Made by a program: the position numbers and the translations under genes. Below the pieces are notes generated by a model. The model made no database searches. It was not told where the DNA came from and saw only the letters and a list, made by a program, of their open reading frames with translations. From Paraherbaspirillum soli (GTDB lineage Bacteria > Pseudomonadota > Gammaproteobacteria > Burkholderiales > Burkholderiaceae_D), in the NCBI RefSeq assembly GCF_042654985.1, contig NZ_JBHSMT010000029.1:372001-436000 (forward strand): a DNA stretch of 64,000 nucleotides, in the 5' to 3' direction. Positions within the stretch are counted from its first letter, which is position 1; each line of letters starts with the position of its first letter. Below are positions 26,069 through 35,518 of the stretch, one piece after another.

Positions 26069-26128
26069 TCAAAATTTAAATATTCACTCAAAGACAACGA
26101 AATCTACAGGATTGCAATAACTCCACAC

Positions 26129-27253
26129 CTATTTTGACCAGACAACACGATTAATATAATCAATGTAGCTAGCAACAATCCTTAACACCTGTTTCGATAC
26201 GTTCGGATTCTCATAGTCTGCGACAGGCAGAACAGCGGAAGGGTTTTTGCTATATTGTGAAGTAACAATTTCAATAGCTTCAATCACACGCTCCTTCTTC
26301 AAGCCGCACATGATCAAAGTTCCGACATCCATACCCTCAGGACGCTCATGCGCATTGCGTATGGTGATTGCCGATAAATTCAACAACGACGCTTCTTCCG
26401 TGATGGTGCCGCTATCAGAAAGTACGCAAAACGCCTCCATTTGCAACTTAATGTAATCAACAAAACCAAATGGTTTGGAGAAAATTATCCTTTTATCCAC
26501 GGAGTCATAGCCAATCTCCTCTAACCGCTTCAGCGTTCTTGGATGCGTGGAAACAAGAACAGGGTAATTGTATTTACTAACCAATGCTTCGAGAGTGTCG
26601 AGCAAATCGCGCAGTGCCTCAGGCGAATCAACATTCTCCTCCCGATGCGCACTAACCAAAAAGAATTCCCTAGCATTTAATGACAAACGTGCAACAACAT
26701 CGGATTGCTCAATTTTTGGCATATAAAAATCAAGTACCTCACGCATGTGCGAACCTGTTTTGATGATTGTCTCAGCTTTAATACCTTCGGCAATCAAATA
26801 ACGACGCGCATGCTCAGTCAGCACCATATTAATATCGGACAAATGATCCAACACCTTTCGATTAAGTTCTTCAGGCACACGTTGATCAAAACAGCGATTT
26901 CCTGCTTCCATATGAAACACGGGGATTTTGCGACGCTTCGCGGCGATAATTGATAAGCAAGAATTTGTGTCGCCATAAAGCAAAACTGCATCCGGCTTCT
27001 CTATCTCAAAAACCTCATCCGCTTTCATGATGACCTGCGCTATTGTCTGTGCGGCATTCACCCCTGCAGCATTCAAGAAATAATCCGGCTTGCGAATTTC
27101 TAGATCATCAAAAAAAATCTGATTTAATTCATAATCATAATTCTGACCTGTATGAACCAATATATGCTGCGTATGTTTTTCCAATTCTGCGATGACGCGG
27201 CTCATTTTAATAAGCTCCGGGCGCGTCCCGACTATAGTCATTACTTTACGCAT
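26129..27253 (-). CDS. Non-hydrolysing UDP-GlcNAc 2-epimerase family (UDP-L-sugar C2 epimerase)
   Basis: A 374-residue WecB-fold epimerase. Recognisable segments are MTIVGTRPELIKMSRVI at the start, VHTGQNYDYELNQIFF, LLYGDTNSCLSI, FHMEAGNRCFDQRVPEELNR, and VSTHPRTLKRLEEIG. The FDQRVPEE/NR block separates WbjD/FnlC-type C2 epimerases, which act on UDP-6-deoxy-L-hexosamines, from classical WecB (inference from remembered family patterns). It overlaps the upstream CapE/FnlA-type gene by 8 bases, supporting a shared pathway: dehydratase/5-epimerase, reductase, then this C2 epimerase. The likely product is UDP-L-FucNAc or UDP-L-QuiNAc. Confidence 0.88.
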   Translation of the reverse strand: MRKVMTIVGTRPELIKMSRVIAELEKHTQHILVHTGQNYDYELNQIFFDDLEIRKPDYFLNAAGVNAAQTIAQVIMKADEVFEIEKPDAVLLYGDTNSCLSIIAAKRRKIPVFHMEAGNRCFDQRVPEELNRKVLDHLSDINMVLTEHARRYLIAEGIKAETIIKTGSHMREVLDFYMPKIEQSDVVARLSLNAREFFLVSAHREENVDSPEALRDLLDTLEALVSKYNYPVLVSTHPRTLKRLEEIGYDSVDKRIIFSKPFGFVDYIKLQMEAFCVLSDSGTITEEASLLNLSAITIRNAHERPEGMDVGTLIMCGLKKERVIEAIEIVTSQYSKNPSAVLPVADYENPNVSKQVLRIVASYIDYINRVVWSK

Positions 27254-28256
27254 TTAATTGCTCTTTTACAAAATCCAAATTTAATAAAATATTCTTTACT
27301 TGAGCGACGGTAAGCCGCTCCGTGTTATGCGAGGTGTAGTCATCTATTTCGGAAATCTTAGTCTCACCTTCGACAAAATACTTATTGTAATTAAGGTCCC
27401 GATTATCCGCTGGTATTCGGAAATATCGCCCCATGTCTTCAGCCTTTGCCATTTCCTCACGAGACACTAAAGATTCATACAATTTTTCACCATGCCGGGT
27501 GCCAATCACACGAATAGGATTATCTTTAGAAAAGACTTCTTTCAAGGCAATCGCAAGATCCTCTACTGTTGAAGCGGGTGCTTTTTGTATAAAAATATCA
27601 CCTTGCTTCCCATGTTCGAAGGCGTGCAAAACCAAATCAACAGAATCTTCCAAAGACATCAAAAAACGAGTCATATGCGGATCTGTGACTGTCAGCGGCT
27701 TTCCATCTTTTAATTGCCCAACAAATAAAGGAATAACAGAACCTCGCGAAGCCATCACATTACCATACCGCGTAGCACATATCACAGTTTCACCGGGAGC
27801 ACGCATCCTTGATTTAGCCACCATTAATTTTTCCATCATAGCCTTAGATATCCCCATGGCATTAATTGGATATACGGCTTTATCAGTACTTAGCACGACC
27901 AAGCGCTCAACGTTATTCGCCACCGCTGCGTTCAAGACATTTTCCGTACCAAGTACATTTGTACGAACAGCTTCCATCGGATAGAACTCACAAGATGGGA
28001 CTTGCTTTAAAGCCGCTGCATGAAAGATATAATTCACACCTTTCATGGCTTCATAAATGCTATCGTAATTACGGATATCTCCAATATAAAATTTCAATTT
28101 TGGATTATTCAACGCAATCCGCATATCTTCCTGTTTTTTTTCATCACGGCTGAAAATTCTGATTTCAGAAACATCCGTAGATAAAAACCGCCTCAAAACT
28201 GCATTGCCAAACGACCCGGTGCCGCCTGTAATCATCAATACTTTATCTGCAAACAT
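27246..28256 (-). CDS. UDP-GlcNAc 4,6-dehydratase/5-epimerase, CapE/FnlA/WbjB type
   Basis: A 336-residue soluble short-chain dehydrogenase/reductase that converts UDP-GlcNAc to UDP-2-acetamido-2,6-dideoxy-beta-L-arabino-4-hexulose. The Rossmann motif ITGGTGSFGNAV is at residues 9-20, FHAAALKQVPSCEFYP follows, and the active site is MGISKAMMEK, with Met in place of the usual Tyr of YxxxK, a hallmark of CapE/FlaA1-type enzymes. CATRYGNVMASRGSVIPLF is also typical. FlaA1/PseB is a close alternative, but the adjacent reductase and C2 epimerase favour the L-FucNAc/L-QuiNAc branch. It overlaps the downstream gene by 8 bases. Confidence 0.93.
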   Translation of the reverse strand: MFADKVLMITGGTGSFGNAVLRRFLSTDVSEIRIFSRDEKKQEDMRIALNNPKLKFYIGDIRNYDSIYEAMKGVNYIFHAAALKQVPSCEFYPMEAVRTNVLGTENVLNAAVANNVERLVVLSTDKAVYPINAMGISKAMMEKLMVAKSRMRAPGETVICATRYGNVMASRGSVIPLFVGQLKDGKPLTVTDPHMTRFLMSLEDSVDLVLHAFEHGKQGDIFIQKAPASTVEDLAIALKEVFSKDNPIRVIGTRHGEKLYESLVSREEMAKAEDMGRYFRIPADNRDLNYNKYFVEGETKISEIDDYTSHNTERLTVAQVKNILLNLDFVKEQLNA

Positions 28257-28270
28257 CTAGTACTCCATCA

Positions 28271-29125
28271 TTATTTGAAATCAGACATCTTTTTCACCAA
28301 CTCAGGCCAAGCCGGGGCAAGGTAACCTGAAGCCGCGTGAAATTTATCGGCATTAAGCGAACGATCAATCGTAAACTGCACATCCGGTACTATCTCGATA
28401 TCTTTCTTGTAAATCCCGGCCACCAATTCAAGTAAGTCAAATTTTGAGATCGGTTGAGAAGCGACATGGTACAAGCCAGACAATTCAGCACGCGGCACTA
28501 CAAATTCGCGAATAATATGCGCCAACTCTACTGTTGGCAACCCTGAAAATATAGCTTTCGCAAAACCTTGTACGGTGCCTTGTTGTGCCAAGAACCAGCC
28601 AATCAATCCATTTGCGCTATGCAATTCGTGACCAATGATCGAAGTCCGCAGTGTAATTGAATTTGCATAATCTACTTCTCCCAAAAACTTTGAACGGCCA
28701 TATAAGTCCTTCGCATCCGAAACGTCGGATTCTTTGTAATTGCCCTTTGTTCCCGAAAAGACACAATCTGTACTGATATGCACCAGTCTTGCGTCGGCTA
28801 TCTGACATAAGCGAGCCAAACGATGTGGCAAAAGCGCATTGATAGGGATTGCCTGCAATGGATCATTAGCCTCCGCCAACTGCTTAATCAAGCCGATACA
28901 ATTGATCACAACGTCGGGCCTCACTTTCGAAAACAGCAGAGCAAGAGAGTCCTGATTCTCAACATCTACGCCAGCTATAATTCGTTCGGACTGGGATGGT
29001 GGAAATGCTTCTCGAACTCCGGCACTGCGCGCGGAACCAAATACCTCATATCTACTGTCCTCGGAAAAGTAGCGAAAGACAGTATTTCCCAACATACCAG
29101 ATACACCCAAAATCAAAACTCTCAT
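28271..29125 (-). CDS. RmlD-like UDP-sugar 4-keto reductase (WbvR-like)
   Basis: A 284-residue RmlD-superfamily reductase with MRVLILGVSGMLGNTVF at the start, NCIGLIKQLAEANDP, VHISTDCVFSGTKGNY and a catalytic YGRSK near residue 143. It is compact and lacks the C-terminal cupin domain found in the roughly 370-residue FnlB/CapF reductases. Placed directly before the CapE/FnlA-type dehydratase and C2 epimerase, it probably reduces UDP-4-keto-6-deoxy-L-hexosamine. The short RmlD-like form is the kind associated with the UDP-L-QuiNAc branch rather than UDP-L-FucNAc. It is unlikely to be the dTDP-rhamnose enzyme, since a second rmlD is at 36295-37161. Confidence 0.8.
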   Translation of the reverse strand: MRVLILGVSGMLGNTVFRYFSEDSRYEVFGSARSAGVREAFPPSQSERIIAGVDVENQDSLALLFSKVRPDVVINCIGLIKQLAEANDPLQAIPINALLPHRLARLCQIADARLVHISTDCVFSGTKGNYKESDVSDAKDLYGRSKFLGEVDYANSITLRTSIIGHELHSANGLIGWFLAQQGTVQGFAKAIFSGLPTVELAHIIREFVVPRAELSGLYHVASQPISKFDLLELVAGIYKKDIEIVPDVQFTIDRSLNADKFHAASGYLAPAWPELVKKMSDFK

Positions 29126-29194
29126 ACAAATCCTTTTAATTATATTTGCGTATTCATGGCAACATTTTGCATTACGACGGTTGCTGCAATGATA

Positions 29195-30424
29195 TTAATG
29201 AGAAGACTTACTAAGCAAATTTTCAAAATGAGAAAGTAATTCCGTTACCAAAGTATCACCATCATAGTGTGTATTAAAATATTGCTGTCCATTTTCACCA
29301 AGTCTACTCCTCTCAGCTGAAGACATACTTGATAAGTGCAGAATCGCCTCTGCCAAGGACACAGCGTTTTCTGCAGGACAGCTTATGCCGGCATCGGCTT
29401 GTTTTACAATTCTCGCGCCCTCGCCATTCAAGCTGGCTATAATTGGACGCCCCATCGCCAAATACACTTGTACTTTGCTAGGTACCGTATGATAAAAAAT
29501 CGGTTCATCTTTTAATGTCACCAATAAAGCATCGGCCCGACTCAATATTGCAGGCATAGCCTCAATCGGATGCTGGCCACCCATGATTACATTCGTCAAA
29601 CCACGCATTTGGATTGCGTTGCGAATCCAATTGGCGCGACTACCATCACCTACTAAAAAGATATGAATGTTAGGTATATCTTTCAGTAACTCGGCTGCAT
29701 TGATAATCGTCTCAACGGCCTGCGCAGCACCCAAGTTCCCAGCGAAAACAACTGAGAAACCTTCACCAAGTCCTGCAATTGGGCAGTTTTCTGTTGCTGC
29801 AGCTGATGATGAAAAGATATTGTCAGCGGAATTAGGGTAATAGCAAATTTTTTCACGGTTCGCCAGAGCAGCCACTGGATCCACAAATGCTTCAGATTGC
29901 ACCAAAATCAAATCAGCATTCCGATAAATCCAGCGCACCACAATTCTTACGGCCTTCAAAATCCAACGATTGCGCACAAAGCCAGTTGCCTCTAGGCTCT
30001 CGGGCCACAAGTCCTGCACCCAGATCACCAATTTCGCCCCCTTGATCCACTTCAACACGATTGCCGGAATTGCTTGCAATATTGGAGAAATAGCATATAC
30101 GAGCACCACATCCACCCGCTTGCGCCGCAAAACCATAGGAGCAAACAATATACCGCTCATTACAAATGACAAATAATTTAATATTAACCGGATAGCGGAG
30201 CCGCTGCCGCGCGGGACGATCGGCAAACGGTGTACCGTTGCGCCACCAAAATTTTGTCGAGCGATTTTCCAGGACCGATAACCATCATATGTTTGACCTT
30301 GCGGATAATTTGGCTGACCAGTGACAACGTCAACTTGTACGTTTTTAGCCAATATTGCATTGACCAAGTCGTTAATTCGGAAATTCTCAGGCCAAAAGTA
30401 TTGACTAAATACAACTAATTTCAT
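29195..30424 (-). CDS. Glycosyltransferase family 4, WbuB-like
   Basis: A 409-residue GT4 glycosyltransferase of GT-B fold. The N-terminus VVFSQYFWPENFRINDLV and VVTGQPNYPQGQ is characteristic of WbuB-type transferases that add L-FucNAc (or a related L-sugar) to the lipid-linked acceptor. The donor-binding half has VVFAGNLGAAQAVETII, HIFLVGDGSRANWIRN and a C-terminal acceptor/donor helix with Glu in IASLNGEGARIV. It lies immediately upstream of the genes making a 6-deoxy-L-hexosamine nucleotide, as fnl genes and wbuB are linked in E. coli O26. It is soluble or peripheral; one hydrophobic stretch lies near residues 80-100. Confidence 0.88.
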   Translation of the reverse strand: MKLVVFSQYFWPENFRINDLVNAILAKNVQVDVVTGQPNYPQGQTYDGYRSWKIARQNFGGATVHRLPIVPRGSGSAIRLILNYLSFVMSGILFAPMVLRRKRVDVVLVYAISPILQAIPAIVLKWIKGAKLVIWVQDLWPESLEATGFVRNRWILKAVRIVVRWIYRNADLILVQSEAFVDPVAALANREKICYYPNSADNIFSSSAAATENCPIAGLGEGFSVVFAGNLGAAQAVETIINAAELLKDIPNIHIFLVGDGSRANWIRNAIQMRGLTNVIMGGQHPIEAMPAILSRADALLVTLKDEPIFYHTVPSKVQVYLAMGRPIIASLNGEGARIVKQADAGISCPAENAVSLAEAILHLSSMSSAERSRLGENGQQYFNTHYDGDTLVTELLSHFENLLSKSSH

Positions 30425-30505
30425 AACTTAGTTACCATAATTTGAATTTTCAACAATTCGAAAAAATGAATACGGAAACCGCAAGCTCAGAGATTTATAT
30501 GCACT

Positions 30506-31591
30506 TTAAAAAAAAATGTAATCGCCGAGGAATATGTTTTTATACTCAATATTCAAATAGAATTGGAAAGCATAAACAAAAATCACAAGAAAAATATAGC
30601 TTAATTTCAATGCCTTACTTCTAATATATGGCAATGTCATAGAAAACAAATAAACTTCCAACACTCCGAAAAATGAAGCCAATCTTCCTGCAAACATTGC
30701 GAATTCATTAGCCCCAAACAACCACATGACGGACACATAATAAAAACACAAAAAGTTAAGATACCTTTCTTCTTTAATTTTCAAATATTTAGAGCACGCA
30801 AAAAAGAAAACTATAAGAATAGATTGCTTAATAAAAGTTGGATTCAACAATCCAAGATTGTAATCATATTCACTCTGAAAATAAATCGTAACACTACCTG
30901 GCAAACTCATTAAATTGTTTGCAATTTCCAATAAATTATGAATTCCCAGAAAAAATAAAATAGCACCAAGACCAGTACATATTAATATAAAGTTTTTTCT
31001 GGAAGTAGAACAGAATAATATTGAAAATGAGATTACAAATAAAGAAGCAGAATGGAACAAAAGTGCAATTAGCTGCAAGACAAAAGCCTTGCGGGTTCTG
31101 CCACTACTCAACAGGAAAAAACTAGCTACACAGAGAGCACCAGCTACACCATGTCTAATTTCAGTAAATTCCCGATACAAAAATGAATGAGATAGCAAGC
31201 CCAAAATTACCAGCGACGGATATGGAACCCATCTAAGACAATAATACCAATTAATCGACAGCGAGAAAAATGCACAAACTATAAAAATGGCCTGAGGTCC
31301 AAACGTAAAGAATTTTAAAAAAATGATCGTCAATACGAATAATGGCTCAACATTTAGCCTGAACGACGAGATAAATGAATCAAAATCATAAAATATTACT
31401 GCGTCGTAAATCCCGGAATATGCAGCATAGTCTGAATCAAATTCCCCCCTGAATCCTATTACTACAAACAGACATAGCACTAAAAAAAAACAAACTACTC
31501 TTGCTTTATTCAATGATAAAAAAAATGCATCCAAAATCGCCATTACTGCAACGAAAAAATATATGATGTAAAAATTAAAGTAATCACCCAT
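30506..31591 (-). CDS. Wzy-like polysaccharide polymerase, EpsG-type membrane protein
   Basis: A 361-residue polytopic protein with about ten hydrophobic segments throughout. Between helices are the EpsG/Wzy-family-like segments GFRGEFDSDYAAYSGIY near residue 47, FREFTEIRHGVAGALCVASFF near residue 132 and a following LLFHSASLF. Such proteins polymerise lipid-linked O-units in the periplasm. As the only large unassigned polytopic protein in the cluster besides the flippase, it is the best candidate for Wzy. Base composition is much more AT-rich than in neighbouring housekeeping genes, typical of horizontally exchanged polymerase genes. Assignment is by topology, weak motifs and context. Confidence 0.82.
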   Translation of the reverse strand: MGDYFNFYIIYFFVAVMAILDAFFLSLNKARVVCFFLVLCLFVVIGFRGEFDSDYAAYSGIYDAVIFYDFDSFISSFRLNVEPLFVLTIIFLKFFTFGPQAIFIVCAFFSLSINWYYCLRWVPYPSLVILGLLSHSFLYREFTEIRHGVAGALCVASFFLLSSGRTRKAFVLQLIALLFHSASLFVISFSILFCSTSRKNFILICTGLGAILFFLGIHNLLEIANNLMSLPGSVTIYFQSEYDYNLGLLNPTFIKQSILIVFFFACSKYLKIKEERYLNFLCFYYVSVMWLFGANEFAMFAGRLASFFGVLEVYLFSMTLPYIRSKALKLSYIFLVIFVYAFQFYLNIEYKNIFLGDYIFF

Positions 31592-31600
31592 AGAATTTTA

Positions 31601-32839
31601 TTACTTTTTGTAATAACGACTCTTAAAGCTGAAAATTCCCGGCCCAACTATTGGTATAAGAGAACATATAGCTGAAAAAGCACACCTTAATCTTGTATGC
31701 AACTTCGCAGGTACTTTAATTGAAGAAGTAAAATAATTCAAAAAAACATTAATTGTGTTTTTTATATTAAATTCGTTTGCCTTCTTAATATGTAATTCAC
31801 AAACATGCTGATATTCAACATCAGATTTTTTGTGAAGATCTACAATCGAATCGTATATTGATATCTTATGGTCATGACAACTAGACTCATTATATGAGTA
31901 GCCTGGAACATCACAAAATAGCCCCCCGCACGTTGTATCTAAATTTGACTCTATTCCAACGATTGAAGGTACTCCGTACGACGCTGACGTAATTATTGTG
32001 GTACCACTTCCGACAAAACAAAAAGCCTCATTAAGGACGTTTCCTAGCGATTCCGGTGCCACATTTCCTTTAAATGTGACAATTCCATCCAGTTTCAAAT
32101 CAGAAACCATAGTCTTCAATTTCTTTTCCAGCGGTCCAGAACCATAGATTTCATATCGAAAATCGGCAATCATTCTTAAAGCAGGCAACACAGAAATAAC
32201 GCCTTCATTGTATGTTTTAAAATCAACCAATCGACCAATAGAAACAATTTTCAATGTCCTTTTATTTGCCATTATTTGATATTCTGGCATATCAACTCCG
32301 AGAGGCAAAAGAGGCAATGACTCAGCAGTCATATTATTAGCTAATGCAAAATGATCCCTCATAATTTCATTCGGAAACAATATTGATGTTGCATTCAGTT
32401 TTGCGATAGAAATTTGCTCTTCTCTAAAAAGAACATTATCATTTCTCCACCAAAAGAATTCTTGCTCATGATATGCGCCAATAGTAACTTTACCAAAGTT
32501 GAATTTATTTCTATTCAAAACGAAGAAATGAAGACTAAGGCTATCTACTACATGTACGTAGTCAAAAAATTCATTGAGATCTGCTCTGAAATTATCCTTA
32601 AGAGGAATAAAGGCATTTAGCCAACTGGTATAACCTCGAATTTTTTGCACTTCATCAATCCAGACTAGATTGGCATAACCTTCCAAATTTGAAACTATAG
32701 ATTGATCACTCTTACGTGACAATATTAAAACAGTTGGTTCAATATTATTATTCGCTAAGGCTTTCGACAATCGGCAAACGTACGTTTCCACGCCGCCAAT
32801 TTTCAAACCGCACAATACAATAAGACATCTCTTTTTCAC
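31601..32839 (-). CDS. Glycosyltransferase family 4
   Basis: A 412-residue GT-B glycosyltransferase. The N-terminal half carries CGLKIGGVETYVCRLSKAL, the usual acceptor-side start. The donor half has IVSIGRLVDFKTYNEGV near residue 205, YEIYGSGPLEKKL, VTFKGNV and a C-terminal SASYGVPSIVG. Sugar specificity cannot be inferred; as one of only two conventional transferases in the cluster it may add Fuc4NAc or the L-hexosamine. The start is GTG at 32839 with AGG 9 bases before; the nearest ATG is out of frame. The AT-rich composition marks it, with wzy, as part of the variable core of the cluster. Confidence 0.87.
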   Translation of the reverse strand: MKKRCLIVLCGLKIGGVETYVCRLSKALANNNIEPTVLILSRKSDQSIVSNLEGYANLVWIDEVQKIRGYTSWLNAFIPLKDNFRADLNEFFDYVHVVDSLSLHFFVLNRNKFNFGKVTIGAYHEQEFFWWRNDNVLFREEQISIAKLNATSILFPNEIMRDHFALANNMTAESLPLLPLGVDMPEYQIMANKRTLKIVSIGRLVDFKTYNEGVISVLPALRMIADFRYEIYGSGPLEKKLKTMVSDLKLDGIVTFKGNVAPESLGNVLNEAFCFVGSGTTIITSASYGVPSIVGIESNLDTTCGGLFCDVPGYSYNESSCHDHKISIYDSIVDLHKKSDVEYQHVCELHIKKANEFNIKNTINVFLNYFTSSIKVPAKLHTRLRCAFSAICSLIPIVGPGIFSFKSRYYKK

Positions 32840-33131
32840 ATCTATACCTAATTAAAATTTCTGGAATATATTTGAAATTTCACCAAACACACTTCAAATA
32901 GTTGCAGCAAGAATGAGAGTTATGAATTTTTATTGACATATTTTATGTCTCACATATGGTTGATGGCATTCAGCACTAAAAAACTTATCTTATCAATGAT
33001 TCTATGCATCAAACATCAAACAAGACCCATAAAGAAAATTATGATTTCTAGCTCACATTGACATATGAAAAGCCAAACTTGAATTATTCAATGGGAAATG
33101 CAATTGCGGACAGATTTAATATTGAAGTAAT
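32840..33131. other. AT-rich intergenic gap inside the O-antigen cluster
   Basis: A 292-base stretch without an open frame between the flippase and glycosyltransferase genes, both on the minus strand. It is much longer than other gaps in the cluster. On the plus strand TTGACA-like hexamers occur near 32936 and 33059, but they point against the genes. No hairpin terminator or known motif was recognised. It may be decayed coding sequence left by gene exchange. Confidence 0.5.
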
Positions 33132-34391
33132 TCAGACGTTATCAGCTTTGTGTAAATAAGTGCGAAGCACTAACTGAACAATAACAAAATACAGAATATA
33201 ATTAATACAGTATGCATAGGTCGCACCTACTGCGCCGTACTTGCCAACCAAGAAATAGCAAAGTGACACTAACATTCCAGCCTGGTAGATCTCGGCAGTT
33301 ATATAGATTACGGTCTTTGCTCTGGCCACAGCAACATAGGCCCCAATATAAGCTGCAACCTTGAACGCGTCTCCGACTAGCTGCCAAGTAAAAAATTCTT
33401 TCATCGGTAAAAACTCACGAGAGAATAACAATAAAATTATCCAATCGCGGCAGAAGAAAACTAAACTCCCCATTAGCACTAATACAGGCATTGCGTATTT
33501 ATAAACCAAATTGACTTCTTTTTTGATTTCACTCCGCTGCCGTAATTCAGCAAGTCTCGGCAAATAATAGTTTGCAAGTACGACAGTAATGAATTGCAGA
33601 TATGCCTCAGATATCCTGGTTACAGCTTGCCAATATCCAACTTCAACCCAGCTATTTCGCGCTTCAATAATGTATCGAATCACAATTTGAGCCATTTGCA
33701 TGGAGAACACGGTCACTAGCAACATCAACGAAAAGCCCATGAATTTCCTGACTTTCCCCCGATCCCATACAGGTAATAGCCAGCGCCATTCAAACTGCAA
33801 ACCTAATCTGTACCAAGGCAGCAGTAATAAAATGGGACAGGCAGGCATCCAGATCAGGCCGTACATTGCACCCTTGATCCCATAAAAAGTGCATCCGATT
33901 GCCACCCCTGCAGCTCCTATTGCCACCCCGAGTGTATTAATAATTGCAAATGCATTAACTCTCTTATGGCCATTAACTAAACCCATTAGCAGATTAGTGC
34001 AAGCAATTGAGAATTGGGCTACTGCCAACACTCGAATTACATCAGCATAAGCCGATGTTTTGAGAAGCCACTCTGAAATAACTGGGGCTAAAAGTATCAA
34101 AACGGCACCAAGAAGCAGTGAGGCCAAAATCGTCACTAGGCTTGCTGCGGCCAGATACTCTTTCAGTTCCTGACCATTATCTTTAAATTCTGCAACATAT
34201 TTGACAACACCAGTTGTAATACCACCACCCGCCATGATGGCAACCATTGACGTCAGGCTCATGAATTGACCAAGTCTACCTAACCCGCTAGCGCCAATAT
34301 AAACAGCGATGATCTTTACAACTATCAATCCCGCCAGAAGTTTACTCAGAGTGGAAGCAGAAAATAACAGGCCAACCTTCAGGAAATGCAT
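33132..34391 (-). CDS. wzx: O-unit flippase, Wzx (WzxE-like)
   Basis: A 419-residue polytopic membrane protein of the polysaccharide-export/MATE-like superfamily with about twelve predicted helices, which moves the undecaprenyl-linked repeat across the inner membrane. The start MHFLKVGLLFSASTLSKLLAGLIVVKI and the block GASGLGRLGQFMSLTSMVAIMAGGGITTGVVKYVAE resemble WzxE of enterobacterial common antigen. Its ATG overlaps the wecE-like gene by 13 bases. The order wecD-wecE-wzx is the same as rffC-rffA-wzxE in the ECA locus, hinting at a Fuc4NAc-containing substrate. Confidence 0.92.
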   Translation of the reverse strand: MHFLKVGLLFSASTLSKLLAGLIVVKIIAVYIGASGLGRLGQFMSLTSMVAIMAGGGITTGVVKYVAEFKDNGQELKEYLAAASLVTILASLLLGAVLILLAPVISEWLLKTSAYADVIRVLAVAQFSIACTNLLMGLVNGHKRVNAFAIINTLGVAIGAAGVAIGCTFYGIKGAMYGLIWMPACPILLLLPWYRLGLQFEWRWLLPVWDRGKVRKFMGFSLMLLVTVFSMQMAQIVIRYIIEARNSWVEVGYWQAVTRISEAYLQFITVVLANYYLPRLAELRQRSEIKKEVNLVYKYAMPVLVLMGSLVFFCRDWIILLLFSREFLPMKEFFTWQLVGDAFKVAAYIGAYVAVARAKTVIYITAEIYQAGMLVSLCYFLVGKYGAVGATYAYCINYILYFVIVQLVLRTYLHKADNV

Positions 34392-35518
34392 GCTTTTGAA
34401 TATAAAGTCATAATGAGGTCAGATATCATATCAACCTGATTATCAGCAAGTTCAGAGAATAGAGGCAATCGAACTAGGCAATCTGTATATCGATCACTAT
34501 TCGCTAATTTTTGCCCATCGTGCACTTTGGAAAAATAAGGGCTACTATGTAACGAAAGATAATGAAATACTGCAGATATACCATTCAACTTCAACGTATC
34601 TATCAATTTGGTTCGCTCATCGATATTTCGGCAAACGAGATAAAACATATGTGCATTATTAGTTGCATATTGAGGAATAAAGGGAATATCGAACCACCCT
34701 CGCTTAGCTCCATCTACAAGATTTTGATAATATCGGTCCCAAACACGTCGCCGCTCATTTTGTATTTGATCAAGTGATTCGATTTGCGCATAAAGGAAAG
34801 CCGCAAGCATATCTGAGGGTAAAAAAGACGATCCTACATCTACCCAGCCATATTTATCCACCTCGCCGCGGAAGAAAGAGGAGCGATTTGTCCCTTTTTC
34901 CCTAATAATTTCTGCTCGCACAACATATCTTTGGTCGTTAATAGCAAGTAAGCCGCCTTCACCGCAGATAATATTCTTGGTTTCATGAAATGAAAAGGCC
35001 GATAATGCGCCTAATGAACCCAGCGGAAGTCCGTTGTGGTAAGAATCAATGGCTTGGGCGGCATCTTCGACAACGACAAGATTATGCATGCTTGCAAGTG
35101 CCAGAATACGATCCATATCGCATGCCACACCCGCATAATGAACGACAACAATAGCTCGTGTTCGGGTGGTAATTAAGCGTTCTATCTCCGCCGGATCAAT
35201 ATTCGGATTATCAGCTTGGCTATCTGCGAACTTTATTGTTGCCCCGCGCAATGCAAACGCATTAGCGGTTGAAACAAAAGTATAAGAGGGAATAATAACC
35301 TCATCGCCAACTTTAATATCCAGCAGCAAAGCACACATTTCTAAGGCATCTGTGCACGAGGTCGTCAATAATGCTTTCTTGAAGCCATATTTTTTTTCAA
35401 ACCATGCATGACACTTTTTAGTAAACATACCGTCACCTGCAAGCTTTCGACTAGCAAGTGCTTCAGCGATATTATCTTTCTCGTTACCGGTTAGATATGG
35501 GCGATTGAATGGGATCAT
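34379..35518 (-). CDS. wecE: dTDP-4-amino-4,6-dideoxygalactose transaminase
   Basis: A 379-residue PLP-dependent aminotransferase of the DegT/DnrJ/EryC1 family, most like WecE (RffA), which makes dTDP-D-Fuc4N from dTDP-4-keto-6-deoxyglucose. Features are IPFNRPYLTGNE at the start, TTSCTDALEMCALLL, DEVIIPSYTFVSTANAFALRG, VVVEDAAQAIDS, and the PLP-lysine motif SFHETKNIICGEGG with Lys near residue 181. The substrate is the product of RmlB, encoded upstream. Start ATG overlaps the wecD-like stop (TAATG). Related FdtB/QdtB-type enzymes acting at C3 are less likely, given the acetyltransferase next to it. Confidence 0.93.
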   Translation of the reverse strand: MIPFNRPYLTGNEKDNIAEALASRKLAGDGMFTKKCHAWFEKKYGFKKALLTTSCTDALEMCALLLDIKVGDEVIIPSYTFVSTANAFALRGATIKFADSQADNPNIDPAEIERLITTRTRAIVVVHYAGVACDMDRILALASMHNLVVVEDAAQAIDSYHNGLPLGSLGALSAFSFHETKNIICGEGGLLAINDQRYVVRAEIIREKGTNRSSFFRGEVDKYGWVDVGSSFLPSDMLAAFLYAQIESLDQIQNERRRVWDRYYQNLVDGAKRGWFDIPFIPQYATNNAHMFYLVCRNIDERTKLIDTLKLNGISAVFHYLSLHSSPYFSKVHDGQKLANSDRYTDCLVRLPLFSELADNQVDMISDLIMTLYSKACIS

